A stretch of DNA of 64,000 nt from Hypomyces perniciosus (taxonomy: Eukaryota > Ascomycota > Sordariomycetes > Hypocreales > Hypocreaceae). The translations under genes were made by a program, and so were the position numbers. Where the stretch lies: NCBI GenBank assembly GCA_008477525.1, contig SPDT01000001.1, positions 1,488,001-1,552,000 of the forward strand. The letters run 5' to 3'. The notes under the pieces are model-generated. The model was not told the origin of the DNA. It searched no databases and was given only the letters and a program-made list of their open reading frames with translations. Below, piece by piece: positions 48,401 through 61,020 of the stretch (positions are counted from its first letter, which is position 1; each line of letters begins with the position of its first letter).

Positions 48401-50355
48401 ATAAAGCATTTATTTAATCTTTAAGCTGCAAAGTTATAATTAATTCTGCAAGTTTAAGCTATTTTTCTTTTTACTTTCTTATCTTTAAGCTTAACTTTAA
48501 TTTAAATAAATCTAATAAATCCCTAGTTTTAAATAATCTTTTATTACACTCTTAAAAATAGGCTTTTTAAATATTAAGCTTTACTAGTATTTTATTATAG
48601 AAAAGTGTCTAGACCTTAATATATACTAGATCCTCGAAATTATTAATTTCCTTAATCCCTTTAAAAGCTATTACTAGCTAAAGCAGCTCTAGTAGCATTA
48701 CTTTCGCAATATTATAGGAATACAGTATCGCTATCCTCCAATTTTTCTTATTAAGCTTTTAATAGAGATATTAATATTAAAGTAACTAATCTATCGCAAA
48801 CTGCATTCTTATAGGTTTATAGCAATAAAGGTTTTAAAGTTATACTATATATAATTCCAATCGATCTTTATCCTATTACTTATAGTATTGCAAAAGTTCT
48901 TTCTTTATTTTATCCTAACTAATACTTTTCTTAATAAAAATCTAAACTGTCTTTTATTCCTTTACTTTTATAAATAATTCCAGGTACCTCCCTTAATCTT
49001 TAATTAAAATTCCCTAATCTTCTATTTCTTACTTATAGTTTCTCAGGAACTAAAATATATTCTTACTATTAAATTTACTTATAAAGTTAATCCCTATTAA
49101 TGGCTTTATACCCTAGATATTCTTAAAGGCTTAAGTAAAAAAAAAGAACTTTTAAAATAGTAACTTCCCCTTTTCCGCTAAAGAGCCTAATCTTTCCCTA
49201 AATTCTATTATAATAAATATAAATATTATTAATACTAGGTTAAATATATAATTAAATAATTCTTTAGGTTAAAGGGTTAAGGATAAAGTCGCGTCTAGTA
49301 TTTTAATAAAAAGAGGTTATTGGTTTAATTTAGACTCTTTTACTTTAAGTTAAAGTAAGTTGTTAAAGTCTCGATTAAATAGTTCTTTAATAAAAGAATG
49401 CCCTTTCTCCTGCAGATCAAAGTCGTCCAACTCAAATAACTGGCCCTTAAAAGAGTATTCTTCTCTCAGCTAAAAAAAAGATGTATTCCTTTAGTAATAA
49501 AGCTATAGCGATATATTCCGCTAATATAGGGAGTTCTTTTATAAAGAAAAAGGGTCGCGTTTATCTATCTAAAATAAAGAAATTAACTAGTCTTTTAAGG
49601 ATAGCTTCCCGCATTAATACTAATTGCAAGATATTAAGTTATTATCATTCTTATATCTTCTTTAAATATCTTTAATATAAGTAAAGACAGCCTATATGTT
49701 AGAGATTATAAAAGCAGTAAGAATAGTGCTTTTATTTAAAGTTAAGAAAAACCTAGCCAAAAATATCAGTAAAACTAAAATAAAATCTTTATACCAGGAG
49801 ATTAAATAATCAGTATATCCCTTATCAGCCCTTTATAGCCATTCCACCTATTAACCCACCCATTAATAAGTAAAATAAAAGTTATAATAATATATTAATA
49901 GTTTAGGGGGGCTTAGGTTATATAATATTAACCGTTTTACCTATATATTTGCTTTTACTATAGTAACTAGTCTTTTAGTAATTTTCCTTAAAATCTCAGC
50001 TCTCGATTAGCAAGTATTATCGACTAGTAGTTTCTCAAGGTTCCGCTCTTTTATTATATTTTAACGCATTACGCCCAGGTTAACTAATCTTAATATCTTT
50101 TCAGAAATTGCAACCAGATAACCTGCATTTTTAGAGTTAAGTATTATATTAATCTATATTAAATAGTTACAGAAGGGGTTTTAGGCTATTTCCCTTAACT
50201 AATTGTCTTGTATTTATATAAAGACTGGGTAAAGCTAGCCTATAATTCTATTAATAGTTAAGTAAAGGTAGGTCTTGGTAGCAGCGTAAAAGTGCCCTTA
50301 GTGATTACTTCCTAGGATACAATCCCTGAGATTTCCCCCTATCTCGGTTACTAGT
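45461..50355 (-). other. Element A 5' internal region (presumed gag and protease)
   Basis: By position this should hold gag and protease. The sequence is pyrimidine-rich on the plus strand and full of stops. I could not pick out a zinc knuckle with confidence. Just inside the 5' LTR the minus strand reads AAACTAGTAACCGAG, the likely primer-binding region; element A' has AAACTGGTGACCAAG there. Confidence 0.5.
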
Positions 50356-50762
50356 TTTATTAAAAGGGAATTAGCACTCTAAAACACATACACAACATAT
50401 ATATACACCTATATACAATAACTGGTATTAAGCGCGGGAACCGCGCTCCTGACAGAACCACAAAGCGGCGATTAAGTAATATAGAGGCTAAAAAGATACT
50501 GCAGATCATTTAATTATAATGCCAGCAGCCAAAAGTAACCAACGGTTACCTTTATACGCCTCAGCGACTATATTCTTACAGGTAGGGTTATATATTAAAA
50601 GGGGAAAAAGGTTATTGTTTATTAAACTAAGTCTATCTGTATATCTTTATACTCCTATGCTTTCTTAATCCAGTAGCTGCTTAAATAAGCAGCCAACCTT
50701 TCTCAGGTAAGCTAACAAGAAAAAATGCTGGTGCATTAGGCATATCAGTTACCCCCGACAAA
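50356..50762 (-). repeat. Element A 5' LTR
   Basis: 407 bases, direct repeat of 38619-39024. The outer end reads CCCCCGACAAA and the inner end TTTATTAAAAGGG, a mutated form of TTTGTCGAGGGGG. Confidence 0.8.
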
Positions 50763-51015
50763 ATAGTAGGCTTTTAGGTCAGCTTTATATATCCCTTTTA
50801 ATATATAAGTACTTTGCAGAAAAAGCTATAGCTTTATTTCTTTATTTTAGCATAAAGGATCTTTTCTACTTCCTATTTATCTTTACCTTTAATGTATATA
50901 AAAAGGGGTTAAAAGTTATTATTCTATTACTTAAATAAAGGGTTATCTGCTATTTATTATAGCAGGTTAATATAAAAGCGCAAATAAATTCTTATAAATA
51001 TATTCAGTTTAATTA

Positions 51016-51595
51016 TGTTAAAATAACAAGGTTATACTGAACCTTATTTATGTATGGCTTCTAGGAAGCTGCATACAACGCAGCAATAAGGAAACGACTG
51101 AGAGTCTAGTTAGGTTAATAATAGATAAACAATTGAATTGTAACTGAACTAATAGCTAGAAAGCTATAGAATATCTAGTGATATGCGGCTGGTGTAGAAG
51201 TGATTGTATAAACAATAGCTTTGTCTTCTATAATAGTCCTCCGACCTAACAATAGGTGTATGGTGGCAGAATTAGGTTCGTGGCCGCATTCCTATTTTCC
51301 GCAAAATTCATTTATATATAAAATCGGTTAAATCGACTCACGGCCATATAAACAGGAAACCATTTTGGTCAGATTTTTCACAATAGCCATTATGGCCATT
51401 ATATTGAGTCTAGGGTAGGCGGGGTAGCTGGTCCTAGCTCAATTATTATTGTTGAAGATAACAGAAATTTCCTGACTTACACCGAAGTTCCTCCGGAACT
51501 CGGTCCTAGCGTCGGGCCTAATTCCGGGTCTAGCCAGAATAGGAAGGTTACCCAATTACACAGAAATCCTTACTTTTTAGCCCTCCTTTTTAACA
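51016..51595. mobile_element. 580-bp TG...CA insertion (solo LTR-like), little RIP
   Basis: The insert starts TGTTAAAATAACAAGG and ends CCTTTTTAACA. It is flanked by exact 5-base duplications AATTA (51011-51015 and 51596-51600). TG/CA ends with an 8-base inverted terminus (TGTTAAAA/TTTTAACA) and a 5-bp duplication are what a solo LTR leaves. The related copy B' has an uninterrupted version of the site near 32,050-32,062. Unlike its surroundings the insert has balanced composition, including CCGGAACTCGGTCC and GCGTCGGGCC. No coding frame is present. Confidence 0.75.
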
Positions 51596-53699
51596 AATTA
51601 TATAAAGGTTAAATACTTTTACTATTAAATATTTATAGTAAAAAGTATTTAGCTTTTTATTAAAGTATAGGGACTTATAGTTATTAAAGTAAAGCTAAAC
51701 TTTATCTGTGACTTTAAACCTTTTAATAAATCTTTTATATTTATTAGCAGTATTTTTATATTACTACTATATTACTATTAAATTAGCTTATATAAACAAA
51801 ATAATATCTTTTCGGCATTAAAGTAATTCCTTTACTTAGCGTTTATTTAGATTTATAGTTTCCTGGTCTGTATTTAAATTATACTATAATAAAAATGCTT
51901 TAATATAATAGCTATATTTAAGGAAAAAGGGGCTTAATTAAATCGCAAAGCTTACGCGGTTATTTAATACTAGTTAAGCTGCTAGGAGCTAGTTCCTTTA
52001 ATCCCTTTAACTATAGTTAATATATATTTATAAATATATTTAAATATTTTAATTCGCTTATTTTAAGCTGCTATTAATCTATAAATAATATATAGTATTA
52101 AATTATTACTTTACTTTTATTACTTAATAAAATACTTTTTAGAATTTATTAATCTAATTAAACCCTTTATTATTTACTATAAATTTAAATATACTATAAA
52201 ATCAATAATAGTATTAAAGGAAGCGCTATATATAGGCCTTTACTTTTATACTTTTGATAGCTTTTAATATAATAGCTTTAATAAGCCAGTCTACTATTAC
52301 CTATAAATATTAGGCATTAAAGGGATTAGTTAAAGGAAATTTAATAATAAAATCTATTATTAAATTACTTTATATATATAAAGGGATTAGTAAAGGTTTA
52401 AAAAGGCTATACTTTTAAATCCTTTAAATATACCCTTTTCCATAAATACTATAATTCTTTATAAATTGCTATATAGTTTAAAAAAGGCTAGGCCAGTAAA
52501 ATCTTTAAACTATAATTATAAAACTACTATTTTAATTAAAATAGCTAACTATTATTATATTATACTCAGCTTATATAATGTATATATATAGTATAGTCCC
52601 TGTTTTATTTACTTTTACTAGAATTTAAATTTAGTTATAGAAAGTAAAATAAAATTATTTATTAATTGCGTATTTTATAATTTAAACTTTTAAGTAAAAG
52701 TTAAAGGGGAAGCTGTATTCTTTTAGCTTTACTACTATATAAGCCTTTTAATAATTAAAGTCAGCTTATATTAATTAATCCTAAAATTACTGCAGTTTTA
52801 GGTTATTATTAAATACTTGTATTAAAGGATTAGGATATTAGTAACTTTTAGCGGGTAAATTACTCTTAAAGTCGCAAAAAGCAGCTATATATAATAGCTT
52901 TACTTTTACTTATTGCCTTTATTTTCCAGTTAATTTTATTTTTAATAATTAAAGGCATGAAAAATAACTATTTTACTGTTAAGCTAATATTATATTATTA
53001 TATTAAATTATAAAAAGAATTTAGCCTAATATATCTGCCTCTTTAAAAGCTTTTAAAATATTATAAAATACTATAGATTTTTATAATTTAAAATTATAGT
53101 AAAAGGTCTGCAGCTTTATAGCTTAGCCTTTTATTCTTTTAAGCAGTAAATAATAGCTAATATCTCTTTATTATAGATTCAGTAATTATATTTAACTAAG
53201 CTTAGTTTTTATAAATAATATAAAAGAGCATTATATTTTCCCTATTTATCCTTTTATAACAATATACCTTTAAATATATACTTAAAATAGTTAAATTTAA
53301 TAAATATACTTTTATTTAAGTTTTATACTTAAAGCATTAAAGCTTTATAAAAATAGCGCTTTAATTCTTTAAAAGCAGCTTTTTTATTATTATTTTATTA
53401 AAAAAACCCCTTTTTTTATTAAGCAGGTAAAAGGGAATATTATATATAAAAAGTTAAGAATAAAGATATAGTAGTAGTTAATAAATCTAAAAAAGCTTTA
53501 TATACCTATTACTAATATAAAAGCTATCTATTTATATATTACTTACTGCTTTTTAAAGTTATAAGCAATACCTTTTCTTATTTAAATAATAAAGTTAAAG
53601 TATTTAACCTCCTTTTAAGTAACAGAGCATTTTATTAGCTTAAAATATAAGCTAATATCTATAAAAGCGCAAAGTATATATTATACTTTCTTTATATAA

Positions 53700-54270
53700 T
53701 CTTTAAGTAAGCTATTTAAATATATTAAAATATTATTAATATATATAATAGTAAAGTTATTTAGAAAAAGGTAAAGTATATAGTTAATAAACTATTAAAA
53801 TATTATTAAAGTGCTAATACGCCTAAATAATATAACTTTTTAGTTATATAATTTATAATATATATAGAATATAATTTTATATTTATCCTTTTTTATAATA
53901 TAAATTTTATAAAAAGCAGCTATTATATTAAGTTTAATAAACTACTTTATTTAAATAAAGTTATTTAGTATTTTTATAAATAAAAGTAAAGGGTAGCGAT
54001 TTTATTATATAATTATATTAAAAGTATAGTAGTTTATATAAAAGCGCACTTTCCCTTTAGCTTATAAGTAAAAAATATTAATGCAGTAATAACTAAACTA
54101 TTAGCGCAAATAAACCCTTTATTAAACAAATTAAAAAGGGTTTTATAGAGCATTAATGGCTATTTTTATAATATATTATATAAAAGGCTTTATAAAAGCT
54201 TTAACTTATTATTATCGTTATTGTACTTTAAAGAGATTTTATAGTCAACGCCTAGCCTTTAAGGCGGTAG
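53700..54270 (-). pseudogene. Element B reverse transcriptase remnant
   Basis: On the minus strand near 54,270-54,240 the frame reads LPP.RLGVDYKISLK, the start of a Gypsy reverse transcriptase. Near 53,755-53,705 it reads FTIIYINNILIYLNSLL, corresponding to the catalytic YLDDILIYS box with both Asp codons changed to Asn. G-to-A changes explain both. Many stops interrupt the frame. Confidence 0.8.
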
Positions 54271-56097
54271 CTTTATTACTTTTTAAATAAAGAATAATAA
54301 GTAGAATTTATATTAAAGTTTAAAGGGAATAGTTTCCCTTTAATTTATTAGCTTTTTTAACTAAAGCAATTTTTTAATATCTATTAATATAATAGTATAG
54401 AGATAAAATATATATTCTTTATTAAATGATTATATATAATAGTATTTTACTTAAAAGGTTAAAGCGGATATAAATTAAACAGTTTATATAGCTTATATAC
54501 CTTTAAGTTTTAAATTACTTAAAAATCGCAATTAAATATCCGCTTTTTACTAAAAAATCCACTACTTAACAGCATTATAAAGTACATTATTTACTTCTCT
54601 TTATAGTTTCTTAAAAAGTAAATTATAATTTAAACCTTTAGCTATATATATATATAAATATTAAATATAGCTATAGAGCTTTAAATAAATTATAGCTATA
54701 AAGTTAATTACTATTAATAAACTTTCTTTAAAAAAGCTATCTAATTGCTATTCTTTAATTGCAATTTAAAGAAAGTAAAGTTTTTTTATAAAGGAGTATT
54801 TTATAATAGTATAATAATTGCAACCAGTATTAAATAAAGCAGAGATTTATATATTCTTTATCTTAGCCTATATTATTATTAATTTACTATTTATTTATTA
54901 CTCAAATTCTTGTTATCTATTAACTTCTACTTTATTTAACTTTAACGTTTAACTTTATATTAAAGCTACTCTTTTAATAATCTATTAAAAAAGTTAAAGT
55001 CGCTATTAAATTTAATAATTTAAAAATCCTACTCCTTTTAAATTTATACTTTAATTTTATAAACTTTATTAATATAAGCTTTAAATCTCTTTTTACAAGT
55101 TTATAAGTATTCTTAGGCTAAATATTTAAAGGAATTATAGCAGAAATATATTTAAACCTCTTTACTTAAAAGGGAAACTTTATACTATTAATTTTTAATA
55201 TAGTTAATGCTAATTATTTAGATATCCTTTTTATAGTTATAAATATAATATTTAGCGCATTTATTGCCTTTAGCCTCTATATTCTTTAAACCTTTATTTC
55301 TTATAAAGGAGGCAGCTTTTATAGGTATAATAGATTTATTGCAGTTTAATTATTTAATTTTACTAATAATATTTTAAATTTACTCTAGTTAATAGTTATA
55401 AGCTAATAAAAGGTTAACTATAATTGAACTATATTATAGCTTTAAAAAAGGGCTCCTTTAAAAAAAGTAATCTTTACTTAATCTGCCTAATTTTCCTTAC
55501 TAGCTTTAAAAAGCTATTATTTAAATTTCAGTAAAAAAAAAAAAAACTACCTTTTTTTTTATGATAATATTTAAAGCTCTTTACTAATATAAGCTTAAAA
55601 GTTTTAGTCTTTATAGCTTTAGTTAAAGTATATTATACAGTCTTAAAGGTTATATCTACTTCCTTGCCTATTTAAAGAGTAATAAATAATTATTATTTAT
55701 TAAAGCTTAATTTTAAAGTAAATATTAATAAAATATTAAAAATCTCTATTACTTATATAAAGATATTTATTAAAAGCTATTTTATTATATATCTACTATA
55801 CTTAAATTATATATTTACTTTATTTCCCTAAAAACTTTAAAAGGTTAAAAAAGGGTTTTTGCCTTTTTTAATATAATATATTAATTTATAAAAAAGGCAG
55901 TGCTTCTTTTATATTATTCCTTTTAATATTAAGCGCTTATATAATAGTATTTATTTACTTTATAATCGGCTATATTAATTAATTAACTAAAATAATAATT
56001 TACTCCTCGCTAAAATTAAAGTTATTATTATTAGTAAAGTCGACTATTTTAAGATATATAGGGAATTAATAAAATGAATAGAAATAAGCTTTAAATA

Positions 56098-56341
56098 TAT
56101 AATAGGCATAGTTTATTATAGTAGTTAATAATAAGGCGCTATAGAATTATTTTTTTAAAGCTAAAAAGTAAAAGAATAGAAAAGGGAGCTATCTAGCTAT
56201 ATATATTAATCTATAAGGCAGTAGTATATATGCGCGTAGGCCTAAGGCTTGTGCGCGGTGCCCAATATATATATATCTGCATTAGCTGGTCCGGGAAATA
56301 TAGGGAATTATGGTGCCGGGCTCGGCATAGCCGAGGTCCTT
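56098..56341 (-). repeat. Element B 5' LTR, truncated by element D
   Basis: Aligns with 38213-38483 up to GGTCCTTT. The remaining ~27 bases are absent and element D begins directly. The last 120 bases are less mutated than the first. Confidence 0.7.
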
Positions 56342-56487
56342 TGATATATGCATTGGGTGTAACCGTACACTCAATCCAGAGGACCTCAGGTCACGTGCAT
56401 TATCACATACAATCACACTAGTCTAAATCTCTCTGCTCGTTAACTAGCTTAATAAAACCATACTTCTTTACCAATATATTATATACA
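56342..56487 (+). repeat. Probable 5' LTR of element D
   Basis: TG...CA-ended block of 146 bases next to a TGG-type primer-binding site. The second LTR is not in the window, so the limits rest on these end signals only. The first 100 bases are well preserved. Confidence 0.5.
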
Positions 56488-59400
56488 TTAACTGGTAGTA
56501 ATTATACCAGACAGTCGCTGTACTATATACAATTCTTTTTCTCTTTAATCCAGAAATTATTTCTATCCCTGCTGCCGCTATAAGGCATAAAGTAGTAGAA
56601 AAAGCAATCTAATCTACCTATTTAAATTAATAGAACTAGTTAGCGTATATAGTCCCAGATAACTTTATCTATTAATCCTAGCATTTACGCATATTTATTT
56701 TAGCTAACTATTTATATACAGCTACTTTATTAATCAGTAAAGTAAAAACTACAGAAATCTTTATATAGCAGATAATAAATAGCACTTTTCAGAGAATAAA
56801 TAAACTATATTTAATCGACTAAGCTAATAAAAAGTAAACTTTTACAGCCTTTATTTAATAGTAGGGAATTTAAGTTAATTAAAACTAATAAGAAATCGAT
56901 AATATTATACTTAGTAACCGCATAATACTTTATATACCGATTAAATATATACTGACTGAATTAAACGCGCTATATTATCGTTATCGAATCCTAATATTTA
57001 ATTAATTCAATAACTGCACTTTATAATTTAACTTTAATTATCCTATTAATAGTACTAAGCCTCTTAATTAAAATAAAAGGTTAAAAGTAAGGTTTACAGA
57101 CCGCAGTATTAGCTTCCCCCTACTATATTAATTACACCTGCCCTACTAAGTTTAAAGATTAGTACCTCTACTACCTCTACTCCCTTTAATATTTAAAATA
57201 TTACTATTAATACTACTATAAGCAGCTTTAAGCCAAAAAGCTTGCAAATCCTAATTAACTATATCTATTATACTAACTTTTACATTTTTATTAATCAATT
57301 CCTTTATTTATAAGATATTAAAGCCAGAATCTTAAATATAATTAATTTAATAATAGTCCCAGCTTAATTATAATTATAATTAAAACGCTAATTAATAGTT
57401 TATTAATCTATCTAAAAACCTAGCGCTTTTTCCATTAAACTTATAAGCTTAAATATTAATACTAACCCCTATAGCCTTAATACCTTTATACCTAGATATA
57501 TTAAACTTAATAAATGTCTAGGGTTAATAAAACCTATAATAAACCCTATAACCTGCTTTACTAGCTCTATTAATAATATTATCTAATAAACAATTCTAGA
57601 TATTATTTAAATATCTTTTAAGGATAGTTTAAAATATCTTAAATTAATTAGCGGCTATAACTGCGTGTGGTAATAGCATTTATAATAGATAAAAGCTAAT
57701 AAAGATCGGATTTTTTAATCCTAGTCTAAATAAATCTTATAAGGGAATAGACGCCGGTTAAATAGGCAGCAATACTATTTAGTATAATATTAACCTATTT
57801 ATAGAAAGTATTAAAGATAATATAATAAACTTTAAATAAATAAAAATAATTTAAGTAAACCTGCTATAATTGTTTAAAGGGAAAGTTTAAATTTAATAGA
57901 TTAATATCCTATAATTAAGTAAATAAAAAAATATTAAGCTATTATTATAAACCTAAATTAATGCCTTATGTAACCGATTCCAGATAAATGAAATAAAAGC
58001 ATTAATAAAACTAGTAATTATAATATATATAGAAAATAACTGTAAAAATAGTAAAAATATTAAAAAATAAACTATACAGTTAATTTAAATAACTAAAGCT
58101 ACTTGCTTTACTACTTTAAAACAGCAGTTTACTTAAATCCATATCTATATTAACTTATTTTTATAAGAAATCTTATTTAAACCTAATATAGTAATAAAAC
58201 TAAATAATACTTTAATTACCTATATAAAAATCATAAGCCTAATAAGCAGTATTTAATAAATCCCTTTTATTAAATACTACTATATTGCATTATTAAAAAT
58301 ACTTACTAGCCGCACTTTATTTAGCTGTATATTATATAAATAAAAAAGAATAAATATATAGCTATTATAGCTGAGACTACTATAGGCAGGAATAGATAAA
58401 ATTAAATAATATATTTTATAGATAAATAAGTTATAATATTAAAGGAGATTATACTAGTATGTATTTATATATACTACGCCAGCTAAATAACTTTTTTTAT
58501 AATTGCAGACGCATAAATTATAGCAATAACTTTTACAGCTATAGATACTATTACTATAATATTTAATACTAGGTAAATATATAATTTATACCCCTTTTAA
58601 AGAACTAGCGTAAAAATAGAAATAATTAAAGTAAGAAATAATACTTCTACTAATAGGTATTAAAACAATATATCCGAGATAACTATATCTATTACTAAAA
58701 GGGAGATAATAAAGATATTTATATTAATCTTAAAGAAAAAAAAGCTAAAGAATTAAAGAAATAATTAAAGATAAATAAATATTAAACTATTAAAGAATTT
58801 ACTGTTACTGACTATATTAAAGAATATAACCTAAATACTTAAATTAAGAAATCTATTTATAAAAAGTTTAATGTAATAAAATCTAAGCCTAAAAGGGAAA
58901 CTGGAAAAACTAAATAACTATTACTTTTATTTAAGCCCTCTAAACTGCTGCCCGAGATATATAGAACTAATATAAATAACTAACAGGATTGCTGAAAATA
59001 CAGCATATACTTTAATAAGCGAACCGACTTAATAAGATATATTTTTACTAATAGCTGCAATAAATTAAAAGCAAAAGGGTCAGGCCTAAACCTAGGAAGC
59101 CTAAAGAAAAAGGATAAAGAAAAAGGAACTGCTACTTTCGCTGAAGAAAATAAAGAATAAAGGCAGTAAAATCTATTAAAAAGAGACGCAAATTATATCT
59201 TCTAGCTAAATTAAGTAATTAAAGCGTATTAAAAGAGAGTGCTATATTTAATAAAATACAGCTATATAAAGATAAACTTTAAATTTAATCTAAAAGTAAA
59301 GCCTACTATAATAGCAGTAAATATAACATATTTAAATATTTTAATAGATAAAGATTAATTATAGAATTATTCTTTTAACGCAAAAATCTTTACAGTAAAT

Positions 59401-60804
59401 AAATTAAAGCTAATACAGGAAATATTAAAATTACTTAAAATCAATAAAAAGGCAAAATTCAACTTCTATATTATAAATACAATTAAAGGCACTATAATGC
59501 ATATATATTTTACTATTAAAGTATAAGTTATAAAAGACTTTAGGCAAAATATATTTATTAATATACACTTCCTAGCTAAATATAGTATAAATATATTAAT
59601 ATTGCAGAACTATATAACAATTAAGACAGTATATAGAATAAGCGTATTATTTAAGATATAAATAAAACTAAAGTTAATATACTACCGTGTAAAGGTATTA
59701 TAAAATACTATTATATTAATATATTAAATAAAACAAGTTAAAGTATATTATATATATTTTAATAAAAGAGATTTATATTTTATATAGTAAGTATATTATT
59801 TTATATCTATATTAAACAGTATATTAAACTATATATATAGTCTAAATATACTAAATGTAATAATAATATAAAGTTAAGTAATAGTTATAAATAACTTAAA
59901 CAGTTTAATAAAATTAATAAGGAATAAAAAAATTAAATACCTAAATAATTATAATAGTGATAAATATATTGCTATATTATAAGAAAAAGCTATAGCGCTA
60001 ATAGTATCTTTAAATAATATAAATAAATAAAGAAATTTTAAAATAATAGATAACTGTAAAGATATTTTATAGATATTAGATAAGGAATTAAAAAAAAACC
60101 TTATTGCTATATTTAAATAAAGGCAAAATATATTAAAAAAGGAATAGCAGTTAAACCAGTAGATATTCTTAAAAGTTAAATAAATAAAAGAGTATATATC
60201 TATAGAATTAACCTAAATAAAGCAGTATAACTAATAAAAATTATTAAATTATATAATATTTAAAAAAAATAAAGGAATTATCCTTATAAATAAAAATAAG
60301 AAAATAAAAATAGACTTAGTTAATAACTAGCAGAATAAAAAACTAGCAGCTAAACTATATCTATTAAGACTAAAAGATCGCGAAGTTTTAAATAAAATGA
60401 TAAATAAACTCTATATATAAAGATAAATATTATAGATAAAAAAGCTGACTTTATTTAAATGCTTAGTCTTTATTGTCTAGTATATAATAAATAGTAAATA
60501 AAAGGTAAGAATAATAGTAAACCTTTAATAATTAAATAAAATTACTATACTAAATATTTATCTAATACTATTATAAAAAGAAATTATTATAAAACTAAAA
60601 AGAAAAAAGTATATCTCTATACTTAATGTACTAGCCTTTTTTTATTAACTTTTAATCTATAAAGACTATAAAAATTAAATAGTTTTAATAATACTTCGCG
60701 GATTAAAGATATCCTATATTATTATTATAAAATTTAAAAATAGTTTATCCTTTATATAAAGATTTATAGATTAATAACTATAATATATAAAATATTTTAT
60801 CTAA

Positions 60805-61020
60805 ACCTATATTAATAATATTATAATTTTTAGCGATATATTTAAAAAATACTGCCAGCATCTAATAAATTTATTCAAATTATTTGAAAAACTTTATTTC
60901 GCTATAAACCTTTAAAAATTATTTTGCGGATACCCTTTAATAAAACTACTTGGTTTTAAAGTAAATGCATTAAAACTAAATATTACAGTAAACTAAATAA
61001 AGGCATTAAAAATATTAAAA
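60805..61020 (+). pseudogene. Element D reverse transcriptase remnant
   Basis: The plus-strand frame at 60805-60840 reads TYINNIIIFSDI, then FKKYCQHLINLFKLFEKLYF and GYPLIKLLGFKVNAL. This is the catalytic YIDDIVIFSD box and following thumb region of a fungal Gypsy reverse transcriptase, with Asp changed to Asn at the active site. Confidence 0.8.

Larger units (their letters stand above)
38619..50762 (-). mobile_element. Ty3/Gypsy element A, 12.1 kb, nested in element B
   Basis: LTRs at 38619-39024 and 50356-50762 are direct repeats with inverted ends TTTGTCG...CGACAAA. The flanks carry the same four bases, ATAG, at 38615-38618 and 50763-50766, a target-site duplication in element B. On the minus strand the pol order is reverse transcriptase (about 45,280-45,440), RNase H/connection (about 44,455-44,515) and integrase zinc region (about 43,950-44,130). 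The element therefore runs right to left. At about 11.3 kb the internal region is long for Gypsy. The stretch between integrase and 3' LTR (39,025 to about 42,900) is extra. All frames are riddled with stops. Confidence 0.8.
38213..56341 (-). mobile_element. Ty3/Gypsy element B, split by nested insertions
   Basis: Direct LTR copies lie at 38213-38483 and 56098-56341 (TGTAATGGGCGTGG versus TATAATAGGCATAG, aligned to the shared GGTCCTTT). Next to the left LTR, CCCCCCTATTAAG is a polypurine tract on the minus strand, which sets the orientation: 5' end right, 3' end left. Removing element A (38619-50762) and the 580-bp insertion leaves about 5 kb of internal DNA, ordinary for Gypsy. Reverse transcriptase motifs are readable on the minus strand near 54,260 and 53,730. 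The right LTR lacks its last ~27 bases where element D begins. All frames are destroyed. Confidence 0.75.

Noticed and set aside
49481..49675. 64-codon plus-strand frame
   Set aside because: Short open stretch in degraded element A sequence, antisense to its gag region, with A/T-driven composition.
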